Shown in pieces: positions 51,527-61,463 of a stretch of DNA of 64,000 nucleotides. Made by a program: the position numbers and the translations under genes. Source of the stretch: Sphingobium estronivorans. GTDB taxonomy: Bacteria; Pseudomonadota; Alphaproteobacteria; Sphingomonadales; Sphingomonadaceae. Position 1 is the first letter of the stretch. Every line of letters begins with the position of its first letter. The notes under the pieces are model-generated. The model saw only the letters and a list, made by a program, of their open reading frames with translations. It ran no database searches and was not told the DNA's origin. The stretch is from contig NZ_LFCT01000022.1 in the NCBI RefSeq assembly GCF_008692605.1, positions 1 through 64,000 of the forward strand, written 5' to 3'.

Positions 51527-52390
51527 ATGTCCCTCATTGCGCACAAACCGTCCCAGGAACTCGTCGATCTTGTCCAGGCCCTTGGAGGCAAGTGGCACGG
51601 TCCTGTTGCCATGTGCCGCTGCCCGGCCCATGCTGACAATGATCCGAGCCTATCCCTTCGCCAGGGCGATCGAGGCATATTGGTCACCTGCTTCGCCGGC
51701 TGCACCCGTGAGGACGTCCTTCGAGAATTGACCCGAGTGCGCATCACCCAGCACGGAACACCACCTGAAACAACAAACAGAGCAGGCGCCGGCAACGCCG
51801 TTCGCATCTGGAACGAGGCGGTGGACGTTCGCAACACGCTCGCCCAACACCATCTTGCGCGACGTCACTTCACGACGATTCCGCCGGACGTCCGCTTTCA
51901 TCCGCGCTGTCCCTATCTGCCAAAGCCTCACACCCAGTTCCTGCCCGCTTTGCTGGTCGCAGTTCGCGAACGACGGCAGTTGACGGCGATCCAGCGGATA
52001 TTCCTCGACCCAGCTAAGGCTGACTATACGCACAAGGCGATGCTGGGCACGCCGAGGCATGGCGCCTGGCAGGGCGGATATCCCCGACGGATACTCGGGA
52101 TTGCCGAAGGCTTCGAAGATGCCCGCGCCTTCACTTTGCTGCGCAACATTCCATGCTGGGCATCCCTTGGCGCGCGCCGGTTCGATCAGCTGATCATCCC
52201 CGATCATGTCGAGATCCTGATGCTCGCGCACGACAACGACGCTGAGGGACTCCGCGCCGCTAACCGGGCCGCTGAACGCTATGCGCGGCCGGGTCTTGCC
52301 ATCCACCATGCTCCGCCGTCCGCAAATTTCGGCGATTGGGCCGATCTCCTCGCCGCCAGCATGGAGCAGGGGTCGAACCCCGCTGGCTGA
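51527..52390 (+). CDS. Toprim-domain primase-like protein
   Basis: 287 residues. The N-terminal zinc-finger-like CHC2 region has WHGPVAMCRCPAHADNDPSL and VTCFAGC. The C-terminal Toprim domain includes LGIAEGFEDARAF with the catalytic Glu and ILMLAHDNDAEGLRAA with the DxD-type acidic pair. It resembles the plasmid/phage primases of alphaproteobacteria and could prime plasmid or transfer replication. ATG 51527 has GGAG 8 nt upstream; ATG 51521 is equally possible. It lies 80 nt upstream of the large helicase gene. Confidence 0.82.
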   Translation: MSLIAHKPSQELVDLVQALGGKWHGPVAMCRCPAHADNDPSLSLRQGDRGILVTCFAGCTREDVLRELTRVRITQHGTPPETTNRAGAGNAVRIWNEAVDVRNTLAQHHLARRHFTTIPPDVRFHPRCPYLPKPHTQFLPALLVAVRERRQLTAIQRIFLDPAKADYTHKAMLGTPRHGAWQGGYPRRILGIAEGFEDARAFTLLRNIPCWASLGARRFDQLIIPDHVEILMLAHDNDAEGLRAANRAAERYARPGLAIHHAPPSANFGDWADLLAASMEQGSNPAG

Positions 52391-52470
52391 TACGGTCCGG
52401 GGCAGGAGAGGGGAGGGGGATCGGGAGAAGGAGCCGCTGCCAGGAGGGCAGCCAACCTTCGGAGATCTTC

Positions 52471-55400
52471 ATGACCGACCTGTTCGAGGCGACTGCTCGC
52501 GCCGACCGCGACGCCGCTGACCTGCTCTGCCGCCACCTTGAACGCGATGAACTGATAACACGTCGCCACCTCAACGATGTCATGATGCAGGCCTTCGGTG
52601 GCAGCGATGCCGACGGCCGCTGGACCCAGCGTGACAGCTTCGAAATGCTGGAACATGCGCTGGCTCTGCATCTGGTGCGGCAGCCGACCCCGCCGTCATC
52701 GCTGAGCGACGTGGCATCAGCCATCGCGCTCGCTGATCGCTTGCCCACCCAGACAGTGCGCAGCGAGGAACAGATTGCCTGGCAGCAATTCTCCACCCCC
52801 GTCGATATTGCTGCGCTCGCTGTGGTACTCGCAAATGTACAGCCTGACGACATCATCCTGGAACCCAGCGCGGGCAATGGCCTGCTGATCGCCCAATGCG
52901 GTCCACATGAAGCACTGCACCTCAACGAACTGGATCCGGCCCGCCGCGCGCGGCTCGCCTCCGCATTCCCTCGTGCCAGCATCACCGGCCATGACGGGGC
53001 GACACTCAATTCCACCCTCGCGTCAATCGAGCTGCCGACCCTTGTACTCATGAATCCGCCCTTCTCCCGGTCGATCGGGCGCGGGGCGGACGACTATGCC
53101 GCTGTCCGCCATCTGCAGGCGGCCCTTCGCTTGCTCCGCCCCGGCGGCAGGCTGGTAGCGATCATGCCTGACTGGTTCGGTCCCGGCGGTCGGATGCGCG
53201 ACCAGTTCGAAACCACCCTGCGCGACACCAGCGTGCGAACGTCGCTGCGTCTCGAAAAATGCTACACCAAGCATGGCACGTCGATCGCCGTCAGGCTGCT
53301 TGTGATCGACAAGGTGGCGGGCGGCACTCTTCCATCCACGATCCAGCGCGCCTCCGTTGCGGAATTCCTCGATTGCTGTGTGGTCACGCCGCGCGCCGAG
53401 CTTCGCGCAATCTCCGCGCCCGCGCCCAAACGCAGTTCGGGCATCTCCCTTTTCCGCGCCGTTAAAAGCAGCAAGCCTGCGCCACGATCCTGGCACGCGC
53501 CTGTGAAGAATGATGTCCTGCCGGTCGACTACACGCCGCTCGATATTCCGGCGCCGCTGCTGGAGCAAACCGGCATCTATCTTCCCTATCGGCCAAGCCG
53601 CATCGCGTTCGCGTCCGCCGGCGAGCATCCCACCGCTCTGGTGGAATCGATCGCCATGGGGTCGATCCCGGCGCCGATCCCAAGCTACGTCCCGCAATTG
53701 CCCGAACGGACGGTGACGGAACGGCTCCTCTCAGCCTCCCAGCTCGAAACCGTCGTCTATGCTGGCCACGCCTGGTCGCAATTCCTGCCGGGACACTCGA
53801 TGCCCGACAAGGAGGGAGTCGGCCTTGTCAGCGCCGAAGACGGCGACCGTTATCGCAAGGGCTTCTTCTTAGGCGACGGCACCGGGGCAGGGAAGGGGAG
53901 GCAGGTGGCCGCCTGCATCCTCGATAATTGGCTCGCCGGCCGTCGCCGCAACATCTGGGTCACCAAGAATGAGCCACTGCTCGAAGACGCCCGGCGAGAC
54001 TGGACCGCGCTGGGCGGCGTCGCAGCCGATATCCAGCCGATCAACAACTGGAAGATCGACGAGCCCATCACGCTCCAGGACGGGGTGCTGTTCGTCACCT
54101 ATCCGACCCTGCGCTCGATGCGATCCGATCATAGCCGCTTGCGGCAGATCATTGAGTGGGCAGGGGCCGATTTCGAAGGCGTGATAGCCTTCGACGAAGC
54201 CCACGAGATGGGTGGCGTGGCAGGCGGGGAGGGGGCTCTTGGCGCCAAGGCCGGATCGCAGCAGGGAATATGCGGCGTCCGGCTCCAGAACCATCTGCCG
54301 CTCGCGCGCGTCCTTTATGCGTCGGCCACCGGTGCCTCCGAGGTCAACAATCTCGCCTATGCGGTGCGTCTGGGCTTGTGGGGACCGGAGACTTCCTTTG
54401 CCGATCGGGAACGGTTCATCACCGATATCCGTCAGGGCGGGATTGCGGCCATGGAGTTGGTAGCGCGCGATCTCAAGGCCATGGGCCTCTACCTCTGCCG
54501 GGCGCTGAGCTTCACCGGCGTCGAATATGATGTGCTCAAGCACAGTCTGACCCCGGCGCAGGTCGAGATTTACGACACTTATAGCTCGGCGTGGAGCGTG
54601 ATTCATCGAAACGTAGAGGCGGCGCTCGAACTGACGGGCGTCGTCGACGGTATCGAGAACATGACCCTCAATAGCGGCGCCAAGGCCGCGGCACGATCGC
54701 GCCTGCACAGCACGGTGCAACGCTTTTTCGGTCAAGTGCTTCTCTCGATGAAATTGCCGACGGTGATCGCTGCGGTCGATCACCATTTGCGCCAGGGTCA
54801 ATCGGTGGTACTCCAGCTTGTCACCACGGCGGAGTCCATTCTCGACCGCAGGCTTGGGGCGCTCAGCCCCGACGAACGGGCGGAATTGAACCTGGACTTG
54901 TCTCCGGTCGATTTCATGGTCGATTATCTCGAACGCGCCTTTCCGACGCGGCAGATGCGGGTCTTCACCGACGATACCGGTACGCCGCGATCGGAGCCAA
55001 TGACCGATGATCATGGTAATCCTGTCTATAATCCGCAGGCTGAAGCGGCACGCGCCGGGCTCATCGAACATATCTGCGCACTTCCGCCGATCGCGTCCGC
55101 GCTCGATGGCCTGCTGGAGCATTTCGGCCATGATCATGTCGCCGAGGTTACGGGGCGGACTAAAAGGCTGGTCTCGATAGGCGGCGGCGCGCAGAAGCTG
55201 GAAAGCCGGTCCACACGCTCGTCCCAGGCGGACGCTGCGGCATTCATGGCTGGGGCCAAGCGCATCCTGGTCTTTTCCGACGCCGGCGGCACCGGCCGTT
55301 CCTATCACGCGTCGCTCGACGTGGTGAACCAGGAGCAGCGCGTTCATTTCCTGCTCGAGCCGGGGTGGCGCGCCGACCGGGCAATTCAGGGCCTCGGCCG

Positions 55401-56697
55401 AACCCACCGGACGCACCAGGCAAGCTCCCCGCTGTTCCGGCCGGTCACGACCGACTGCAAGGGTGAACTGCGCTTCACTAGCACGATCGCCCGACGGCTC
55501 GATAGTTTGGGCGCGCTCACGCGCGGCCAGCGTCAGACCGGTGGCCAGAATCTCTTCGATCCCGCCGACAATCTTGAGAGCGAATATGCCTGCGCTGCGC
55601 TTACGAGCTGGTTCCACCTGCTGGTGACCGGCAAACTCCAGAGCGTCAGCTTTACCGAGTTCGAGGAGCTGACCGGTCTCGAACTGACCTACAAGGACGG
55701 CATATTGAGGGACGACCTGCCGCCGATCCAGCGCTGGCTCAATCGCCTGCTGGCGCTCCCCATCAATCTCCAGAACAGGATATTCGACGAGTTCCTGACG
55801 CTGGTGGAAACCCGTGTCACCGCGGCGCGCGAAGCGGGGCGGCTCGATGTCGGCGTTGAAACCATGCTGGTCGATGATGCGACCATCCTTGAAGATACGG
55901 TGCTGCGCACCGATCCGCTGAGCGGCGCGACGTCGCATCTGCTCACCATAGAGGTGGCCCGGCGCCGAACGCCGGTGTCGCTGGAGCGCATCCTGCGGAT
56001 CGCCGACGCGGACGACACCTCGGAATTTCTCATCAACGGCAAGTCCGGCAAGGTGGCGCTGCAGATGCAGGCTCGATCCCTCATGGAAGAGAAGGACGGT
56101 ACGCCCATTCCCCGCGTAGAGCTGATGCGGCCCACCCGGCGCGAATATCAGCGCGTCGCGGACATGTTCGAAACCGCCTGGAAACCCATCTTGCGCGAGG
56201 AATTTGCCGAGCGCTGGGCGGCCGAGGCCGACGAAGCTGCGCAGACGCTGGAACGCGAGACCATCCGCATTGCGACGGGCCTGCTATTACCCATCTGGTC
56301 CGCGCTGCCGAGCGATCATCTGATCGTCAACCGCATTGCCACGGCCGACGGTCGGTCCTGGCTCGGCCGCATGGTCTATGATGAGCATGTCGCCCACCTC
56401 TACACCAAGCTTGGCGTGGATCGTGCCGACAATCTCCCTGTCGACCAAATTGCGAAATCTGTTCTGTCGGGTCGCAGCGTCGAACTTGTCCGTCCCTTCG
56501 CGATGACCGTCAAGCGGGCGATCGTGAACGGCAAGTCACGAATCGAATTGGTGGGAGTGCCGGCGGCCCAACTGTCCTGGCTCAAATCCTTGGGGGCGTT
56601 CACTGAAATCATCGCTTTCCGAACGCGTGCCTTCCTGCCGGTTTCAGAAGCCGAAGCGATCATTGGCAAAATTCTGAACAAATCGTCATTGGATTGA
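52471..56697 (+). CDS. Strawberry-notch family helicase fused to an N6-adenine methylase domain
   Basis: 1408 residues. The N-terminal ~350 residues are a methyltransferase: an AdoMet site (DIILEPSAGNGLLIAQ) and the catalytic NPPF at 195-198. The central and C-terminal parts are a strawberry-notch SF2 helicase with Walker A GTGAGKGR (~470-477), DEAH at 575-578, ATGASEVNNLAYA, and RIL..SDAGGTGRSYHA with the GLGRTHRTHQ arginine region. Such proteins occur on large plasmids and phages and may protect or remodel DNA on entry. The start at 52471 has GGAG 7 nt upstream. Confidence 0.9.
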   Translation: MTDLFEATARADRDAADLLCRHLERDELITRRHLNDVMMQAFGGSDADGRWTQRDSFEMLEHALALHLVRQPTPPSSLSDVASAIALADRLPTQTVRSEEQIAWQQFSTPVDIAALAVVLANVQPDDIILEPSAGNGLLIAQCGPHEALHLNELDPARRARLASAFPRASITGHDGATLNSTLASIELPTLVLMNPPFSRSIGRGADDYAAVRHLQAALRLLRPGGRLVAIMPDWFGPGGRMRDQFETTLRDTSVRTSLRLEKCYTKHGTSIAVRLLVIDKVAGGTLPSTIQRASVAEFLDCCVVTPRAELRAISAPAPKRSSGISLFRAVKSSKPAPRSWHAPVKNDVLPVDYTPLDIPAPLLEQTGIYLPYRPSRIAFASAGEHPTALVESIAMGSIPAPIPSYVPQLPERTVTERLLSASQLETVVYAGHAWSQFLPGHSMPDKEGVGLVSAEDGDRYRKGFFLGDGTGAGKGRQVAACILDNWLAGRRRNIWVTKNEPLLEDARRDWTALGGVAADIQPINNWKIDEPITLQDGVLFVTYPTLRSMRSDHSRLRQIIEWAGADFEGVIAFDEAHEMGGVAGGEGALGAKAGSQQGICGVRLQNHLPLARVLYASATGASEVNNLAYAVRLGLWGPETSFADRERFITDIRQGGIAAMELVARDLKAMGLYLCRALSFTGVEYDVLKHSLTPAQVEIYDTYSSAWSVIHRNVEAALELTGVVDGIENMTLNSGAKAAARSRLHSTVQRFFGQVLLSMKLPTVIAAVDHHLRQGQSVVLQLVTTAESILDRRLGALSPDERAELNLDLSPVDFMVDYLERAFPTRQMRVFTDDTGTPRSEPMTDDHGNPVYNPQAEAARAGLIEHICALPPIASALDGLLEHFGHDHVAEVTGRTKRLVSIGGGAQKLESRSTRSSQADAAAFMAGAKRILVFSDAGGTGRSYHASLDVVNQEQRVHFLLEPGWRADRAIQGLGRTHRTHQASSPLFRPVTTDCKGELRFTSTIARRLDSLGALTRGQRQTGGQNLFDPADNLESEYACAALTSWFHLLVTGKLQSVSFTEFEELTGLELTYKDGILRDDLPPIQRWLNRLLALPINLQNRIFDEFLTLVETRVTAAREAGRLDVGVETMLVDDATILEDTVLRTDPLSGATSHLLTIEVARRRTPVSLERILRIADADDTSEFLINGKSGKVALQMQARSLMEEKDGTPIPRVELMRPTRREYQRVADMFETAWKPILREEFAERWAAEADEAAQTLERETIRIATGLLLPIWSALPSDHLIVNRIATADGRSWLGRMVYDEHVAHLYTKLGVDRADNLPVDQIAKSVLSGRSVELVRPFAMTVKRAIVNGKSRIELVGVPAAQLSWLKSLGAFTEIIAFRTRAFLPVSEAEAIIGKILNKSSLD

Positions 56698-56773
56698 GTT
56701 ATCATCAAATTTATTGACGTTCTGCAATTCGACGGAAATCGTAGCTTCTGCAGTGGAAATCTGCGAAATCAAG

Positions 56774-57289
56774 CTACGCTTTCCGTTGAACATAGATTGC
56801 GGCGGCTTCTATGAAATATGTCGACCATTTGCTTAGGTTAGAAGGAAGATTATTCACATCAAATGTCGCAACAGATTCAATTTCGAAATTGGGCCTGAAC
56901 GTGAATTCTGCGTCGTTGACCCGGATCAAATCGATAGACGCCGGCGCGCCAGACAACGGTCGATCCAATGATACCAGAATGTCCACATCGGTCCATCGAG
57001 TCAGGCCGATTTCCTCACGCAACTCCCGCAGCGCAGCAGCGGTCGGCTCTTCATCGGCGCGCCGCCCGCCACCAGGGAGACTCCAGCCGGGCGAATAGGT
57101 CTGCCGCACAAGCACGAGCTGACCGTCTGGGGTAAAGGCCATGACCATCACCCCGTAGATGGTTCTCCCCCTGAACCGCCAATAGGCGCGTCGTATCCGA
57201 TCGGCGGCTTTCATGGCAGGCCGGATGAGAATGAGGAGACGCATCTGCTGTCCATAGCATGGACGCAAATCCAATCGATAGCGCTTCAC
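56774..57289 (-). CDS. Nudix hydrolase
   Basis: 171 residues. Complete Nudix box: GGGRRADEEPTAAALRELRE followed directly by EIGL, i.e. Gx5Ex7REUxEExGU. It hydrolyses a nucleoside diphosphate linked to another group, with Mg2+ held by the box glutamates. The preceding YSPGWSLPGG and the N-terminal RPAMKAADRIRRAYWRFRGR suggest a short basic N-terminal tail. The substrate cannot be read from the sequence. It opposes the helicase gene. Confidence 0.9.
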   Translation of the reverse strand: MKRYRLDLRPCYGQQMRLLILIRPAMKAADRIRRAYWRFRGRTIYGVMVMAFTPDGQLVLVRQTYSPGWSLPGGGRRADEEPTAAALRELREEIGLTRWTDVDILVSLDRPLSGAPASIDLIRVNDAEFTFRPNFEIESVATFDVNNLPSNLSKWSTYFIEAAAIYVQRKA

Positions 57290-57438
57290 GGTCCTGACAT
57301 CAAACTGACCTATTATTGTGCTGAATTTGGTCCGGCTTAGGAGCGTTACCTCGTTTGAGCCGCATTGACGACTCAGTGTGACTATGAAAATTTACGCTAC
57401 GGAAAGGCGGGATAACACCGCCGCCAGGAGAGGATGCC

Positions 57439-57915
57439 ATGCCAGATTTCGCGCTTAGCAGTGCGTCTCATATTTCGTCTGTGCCCGCCGTTCTCCTATC
57501 GGACGTGGGAGACTTTGACGACTGCTTCGAGCCGCATGGAAGGGGCGAGATGCTCCCGTTCCTCATGCAGATCGAGAGGAATAAATCCGCCCTGCTATCA
57601 GCGGGTGAGTTCGTCCAGAAGCAAAGCGTGGCAACCGTTCTGGGCGCGACCGCGCAAGCCCGCGGCGCTCCATCCTTCGCTCGCCAGGCGTCCGAGCATT
57701 CCCTTCGTTTCATGGAGGCTGTGGCGACCGATTTGGTGTCTGCGGTTACCCGGAAGGATATCAACGACGAATGGGCTGATCCAATCGCCGATCATGCGAA
57801 CGCGAACAGTCCCGTCGTCAATGCGATCGAACAAACGAGTGACCTGATGTTGGCCGTCGGCCGTTCGTTTTTCTCGGTTTGGGCTACCATGCTCGGAACA
57901 TCCGCACGCCCCTGA
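57439..57915 (+). CDS. Hypothetical protein (158 aa)
   Basis: 158 residues starting MPDFALSSASHISSVPAVLL, with ribosome site AGGAGAGG 5 nt upstream. Mostly helical with alternating Ala/Ser-rich runs (VATVLGATAQARGAPSFARQ) and no recognised domain. The stop abuts the stop of the convergent amidoligase gene with no intergenic space. Could be a partner or substrate of that enzyme, but this is only proximity. Confidence 0.6.
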   Translation: MPDFALSSASHISSVPAVLLSDVGDFDDCFEPHGRGEMLPFLMQIERNKSALLSAGEFVQKQSVATVLGATAQARGAPSFARQASEHSLRFMEAVATDLVSAVTRKDINDEWADPIADHANANSPVVNAIEQTSDLMLAVGRSFFSVWATMLGTSARP

Positions 57916-59145
57916 TTATTGGCTGATTTCCCACGGCGGACTGTCGCGGACCGCAGCCAGGGCCAATTGCTGTGCGTCACTCGAAAGCTCCGGTTCTCGC
58001 CTCAGCCGATTGGCCAATTGCACGATGCTGCGCTGAAACGCCTTGTCTCCACTGATGCGCGACGTGACCCCCAGGTTGCGCAATTCGGCAAGATCCAGCG
58101 CCAGCAGGGCAACCCCTTCCGCGATGTCAGCCAACCCGACATTGCGGATTTCCGCGAGAGCATCGTGCTGTCCCCGGCCGTAGAGACTGATCTCGACCAG
58201 CCCATCAGCCGAAAGTCGGCCGATGGGCTGGCCCTCAAACCGGACTTCGCCTGCGGCACAGATGAGGCCGGGGCTCACACTCCACGACAGCTTGTCCCGA
58301 ATACCGGCCAGCCAGCTCGACAATATCGTAAATTTGCGCAAAAATGCCTTTTGGAAGGGCGCACTGCGATTGTGCCCCAGCTCGAACGCTGCGGGAATCC
58401 GTTCAAGCTGATCGGCGAGCGACGGGCCGTTGAAAAAGGCATCGGCGCTGAAATGCCGCAATTCCAGATAGCCGTTGAGCGTCTTGGCGAAATTGGCGGC
58501 ATAGCCCTTGTCATAACCCGCGCGTTGTTTGAGTAGATTGTCGAGGGCGCTACCTGCCAACAACCTGCCATCCGGATCATGGGCCAGGTGTCGTAGCAAC
58601 CCTGTTCCCACGGCATGGCGCTGTAATCCTGTATAGGGCGTAAAGAGCCGATCATTGCGTGCTAGCAGCAGCAGTTCGTCCACACCGGTTATGAACCGGC
58701 TGGGGTCAAGCCGATGCCTGTCGCCGGCATCGATATTGATGTGCCAACCGCAATCGTTGGTGCTTTCGTCCCCGGTGAAATTATAGACCCCGTCGATCAC
58801 ATCGATGGCTTCGATGATTTCCCCCCGGACGACATCGGCTTCCTCGAACGGAAGAGGCGGAGTGAGCAGTTCGACCCCGGCAACGCGGTCGTCGGGCCAA
58901 TTTAGCGGATCGAGCCCATATTCCGCGACCACATAGAAGCCCGGTTTGCTCGGCGGCCGGATCGGCGCCGACCATAGCCGGCCGGTTTCCACCCGCAGTT
59001 TTGACGCGAGAGACCTACAGAAAGCGGGCGACGCCTTGTCCATCGGGCCAAACGCGCTCAGCCCCTTCGCAAATGACGGCTCATCCAGGTCACCCAATAT
59101 GACCTCGATTTCGAAACCTGCGCGCCAATGCTCATTTGCTGTCAT
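57916..59145 (-). CDS. Amidoligase-family enzyme (ATP-dependent COOH-NH2 ligase)
   Basis: 409 residues with the amidoligase (Pfam Amidoligase_2) layout: AGFEIEVILGDL at the N-terminus, GVELLTPPLPFEEA, CGWHINIDAGDRH and GYLELRHFSADAF. These supply the GFEIE-type Mg-ATP residues and the GxHxN active-site His. The family makes amide bonds on peptides or proteins. Here it lies between a hypothetical gene and a ParB-like gene, without a recognised peptide substrate. A role in protein tagging is inference. Confidence 0.8.
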   Translation of the reverse strand: MTANEHWRAGFEIEVILGDLDEPSFAKGLSAFGPMDKASPAFCRSLASKLRVETGRLWSAPIRPPSKPGFYVVAEYGLDPLNWPDDRVAGVELLTPPLPFEEADVVRGEIIEAIDVIDGVYNFTGDESTNDCGWHINIDAGDRHRLDPSRFITGVDELLLLARNDRLFTPYTGLQRHAVGTGLLRHLAHDPDGRLLAGSALDNLLKQRAGYDKGYAANFAKTLNGYLELRHFSADAFFNGPSLADQLERIPAAFELGHNRSAPFQKAFLRKFTILSSWLAGIRDKLSWSVSPGLICAAGEVRFEGQPIGRLSADGLVEISLYGRGQHDALAEIRNVGLADIAEGVALLALDLAELRNLGVTSRISGDKAFQRSIVQLANRLRREPELSSDAQQLALAAVRDSPPWEISQ

Positions 59146-59308
59146 GGCACACACCGTAGGGCAACCGTGTGACGGATAGAAGGGCCGTTCTCCGCGCTTT
59201 TCGTCGAGCGTTCACGAGCATCCGCGGGCGTCCAGCGCCCAAATGAAAGGGAAGGGGGAGCGGGTGCTGGTGTCCGGGCTGGTCCGGATGCCAGTAGGAG
59301 TCATCCCC

Positions 59309-61378
59309 GTGAATCAATCCATCAAGCTCTCCAAACTCCGCCTTTCCCCGATCAATGTACGTACCCGGCCCGATGATCAGCTCAAGATCCCGGAAATGGC
59401 AGCCACCATCCAAGGGCACGGGCTGCTCAAGAACATCCTTGTCAGGGCCGTGAGCAAGCCGCGCGGCACCTTCGAAGTCCTGGATGGTGGTCGTCGCTAT
59501 CGCGCGCTCATGTTGCTGGTGGAACGGGGCGTCATCGATGCCGCAACCTATGAAGTGCCCTCCAAGGTTCTGGAAGGCGACGAGGCGATGCTCAGTGAAG
59601 TCTCGACGATCGTCAACAACTCGCACCTTGATCTCACGCCTGCCGAGGAATGCCGGGCGTTTCAACATTTCATCGGTCTGCACGGCGACATCGACGGCGT
59701 CGCCAAGCGTTTCGGCGTCACTCGCCGTTTCGTTGAAGGGCGCCTGCGCCTTGCCGCGCTCGCCGAGCCGATCTTCGATGCGCTCAGCAATGGCGATATC
59801 ACCCTCGACCTCGCCAAGGCGTTCGCCTCGACCGAGAACCAGCAAAAGCAGCTGCTCGTCTGGAACAGCTACGACACGACCCATGCGTCCGCTGATACCA
59901 TCAGGCGGGCGATCGCCAATGAATCCATGAAGGCAAGCGATCCCGTCGCGATCCTGGTGGGACAGGAGCGCTATATCGCGGCCGGCGGCAAGGTCGACCC
60001 GGATCTGTTCAGCGAAGATGGCGACCGCTGGATCGATCCCGAGGTCGCCCATCGGCTCGCCGGCGATATCATGGAGGCGGAAGCCAAGCGGGTCGGCGAG
60101 GAACTGGGCATCGCCTGGATACGTCCGATCGCGACCGCTTATACCCATAGCGCGGCACAGGGCCTCTATCGTGCTATCCTTCCCCAGCCGGACCTGACGC
60201 AAGAGCAGCAGCAACACCTGGACCACATCCTCGAACGCCGCTCCGCGATCAACGAACAGATGGAAGACGAGACTCTGGAAGAGGAGGCGTGGCGCCTGCT
60301 CAAGGCGGAAGACGACCGCCTCTTCGCTGACCTTAGGGAGATCGAAAACCGCGCGCCCGTGCTGCCCGACAGCTATAAACCCCTGGTCGGTGCATTTCTG
60401 ACCCTCCAGCCCAACGGCCAGATGAAGCTCGACAGCTGCTATTATAGTGAGCAACCGATCCGTACCGAGGCCGAGGAGGATGGCGAGGGCGGCGGCGACA
60501 GTGCCACGATCCGCCGTCCGACGGTTGGATTGCCATCGGCCCCTGAACGGCCCCGCGCGCCGGAAGCGGTGGCCCCTGACGGCAAGGCGCTCAGCGCCCG
60601 ACTGGCCGACGAGCTGGCGGTCCAGCGGCGCGACGTCCTTGGCGCAGCCCTCCTGGGCGATCCAGCCCTCGCGCTCGATTATGCGATCTTCTGCATGGCG
60701 CAAAGTCGCACCCAGGACGATCAGTCGGCGGGTTCGACCATCGTGGCGGCGGCACCGCAGGACCCTGCCACTGCCGGCGTCCCCGGCTCGCGTGCCCGTG
60801 ACTATCTGGTGGAGGCGATGGACGGGCTCGATGCCGGGTGGGCGGGGCATCCATGTGTCGTCGACCGGTTCGAAGCATTCCGCGCGCTGAGCGATGACAG
60901 CAAGGTGGCATGGCTCGCCTATCTGACGGCCGTATCGCTGGTCGCCAGGACCGGCCAGAACCCGCTCCACAACCGGCTCGCCACCATTCTCGACGTCAAT
61001 TGCGCCCTGTGGTGGCGCCCGACCGCCGAGAATTACTTCGACCGGATCTCCAAGGGCTCGACCCTGGCGCTCCTCAATGACGTCGGCGGCCCAGCGATCA
61101 TGGCACGCCATGCGACGCTCAAGAAGGGGGAGTTGTCGGGAAGCTGCGAGAAGCTGTTTGCAGGGGCGTCCATTGTCGAACCGGAAGTGAAGGAGGCGGC
61201 CCTCGCCTGGGTGCCCGACGCCATGCGCTTCCTCGATAAACCCAGCGGCAGCGCCGAACCGATTGTGCCTTCCGAGGCCGAGTTGTCCGAGGCCGCAGAG
61301 CCGATCGCGCAAGCCGACGATACCGGCTGTGAAGACGAGGAATCCGAGGAAATCGACGAGGCCGCGCAAGCCGCCTGA
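59309..61378 (+). CDS. Large ParB/Spo0J-like nuclease-domain protein (second ParB)
   Basis: 689 residues. The N-terminal ParB domain comprises NQSIKLSKLRLSPINVRTRP, GHGLLKNILVRAVSKP and FEVLDGGRRYRALMLL, followed by the HTH GDIDGVAKRFGVTRRFVEGR. The remaining ~450 residues are acidic and helical, ending in a Glu/Asp-rich tail. GTG 59309 with GGAG 8 nt upstream begins the conserved part; ATG 59288 is an alternative. Unlike the ParB next to parA, this long type is an accessory factor on sphingomonad plasmids and may be a regulator rather than a partition protein. Confidence 0.85.
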   Translation: MNQSIKLSKLRLSPINVRTRPDDQLKIPEMAATIQGHGLLKNILVRAVSKPRGTFEVLDGGRRYRALMLLVERGVIDAATYEVPSKVLEGDEAMLSEVSTIVNNSHLDLTPAEECRAFQHFIGLHGDIDGVAKRFGVTRRFVEGRLRLAALAEPIFDALSNGDITLDLAKAFASTENQQKQLLVWNSYDTTHASADTIRRAIANESMKASDPVAILVGQERYIAAGGKVDPDLFSEDGDRWIDPEVAHRLAGDIMEAEAKRVGEELGIAWIRPIATAYTHSAAQGLYRAILPQPDLTQEQQQHLDHILERRSAINEQMEDETLEEEAWRLLKAEDDRLFADLREIENRAPVLPDSYKPLVGAFLTLQPNGQMKLDSCYYSEQPIRTEAEEDGEGGGDSATIRRPTVGLPSAPERPRAPEAVAPDGKALSARLADELAVQRRDVLGAALLGDPALALDYAIFCMAQSRTQDDQSAGSTIVAAAPQDPATAGVPGSRARDYLVEAMDGLDAGWAGHPCVVDRFEAFRALSDDSKVAWLAYLTAVSLVARTGQNPLHNRLATILDVNCALWWRPTAENYFDRISKGSTLALLNDVGGPAIMARHATLKKGELSGSCEKLFAGASIVEPEVKEAALAWVPDAMRFLDKPSGSAEPIVPSEAELSEAAEPIAQADDTGCEDEESEEIDEAAQAA

Positions 61379-61463
61379 TCGACCCCTCCCATCACTGCAT
61401 GACCCGTCGGAACCGGCAATACAGTTCCGGCGGGTCAACCCTCCCTACGCAAGGTGAACAGCC

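Noticed and set aside
53869..55938. 689-codon minus-strand frame opposite the strawberry-notch gene
   Set aside because: Antisense shadow with no family features.
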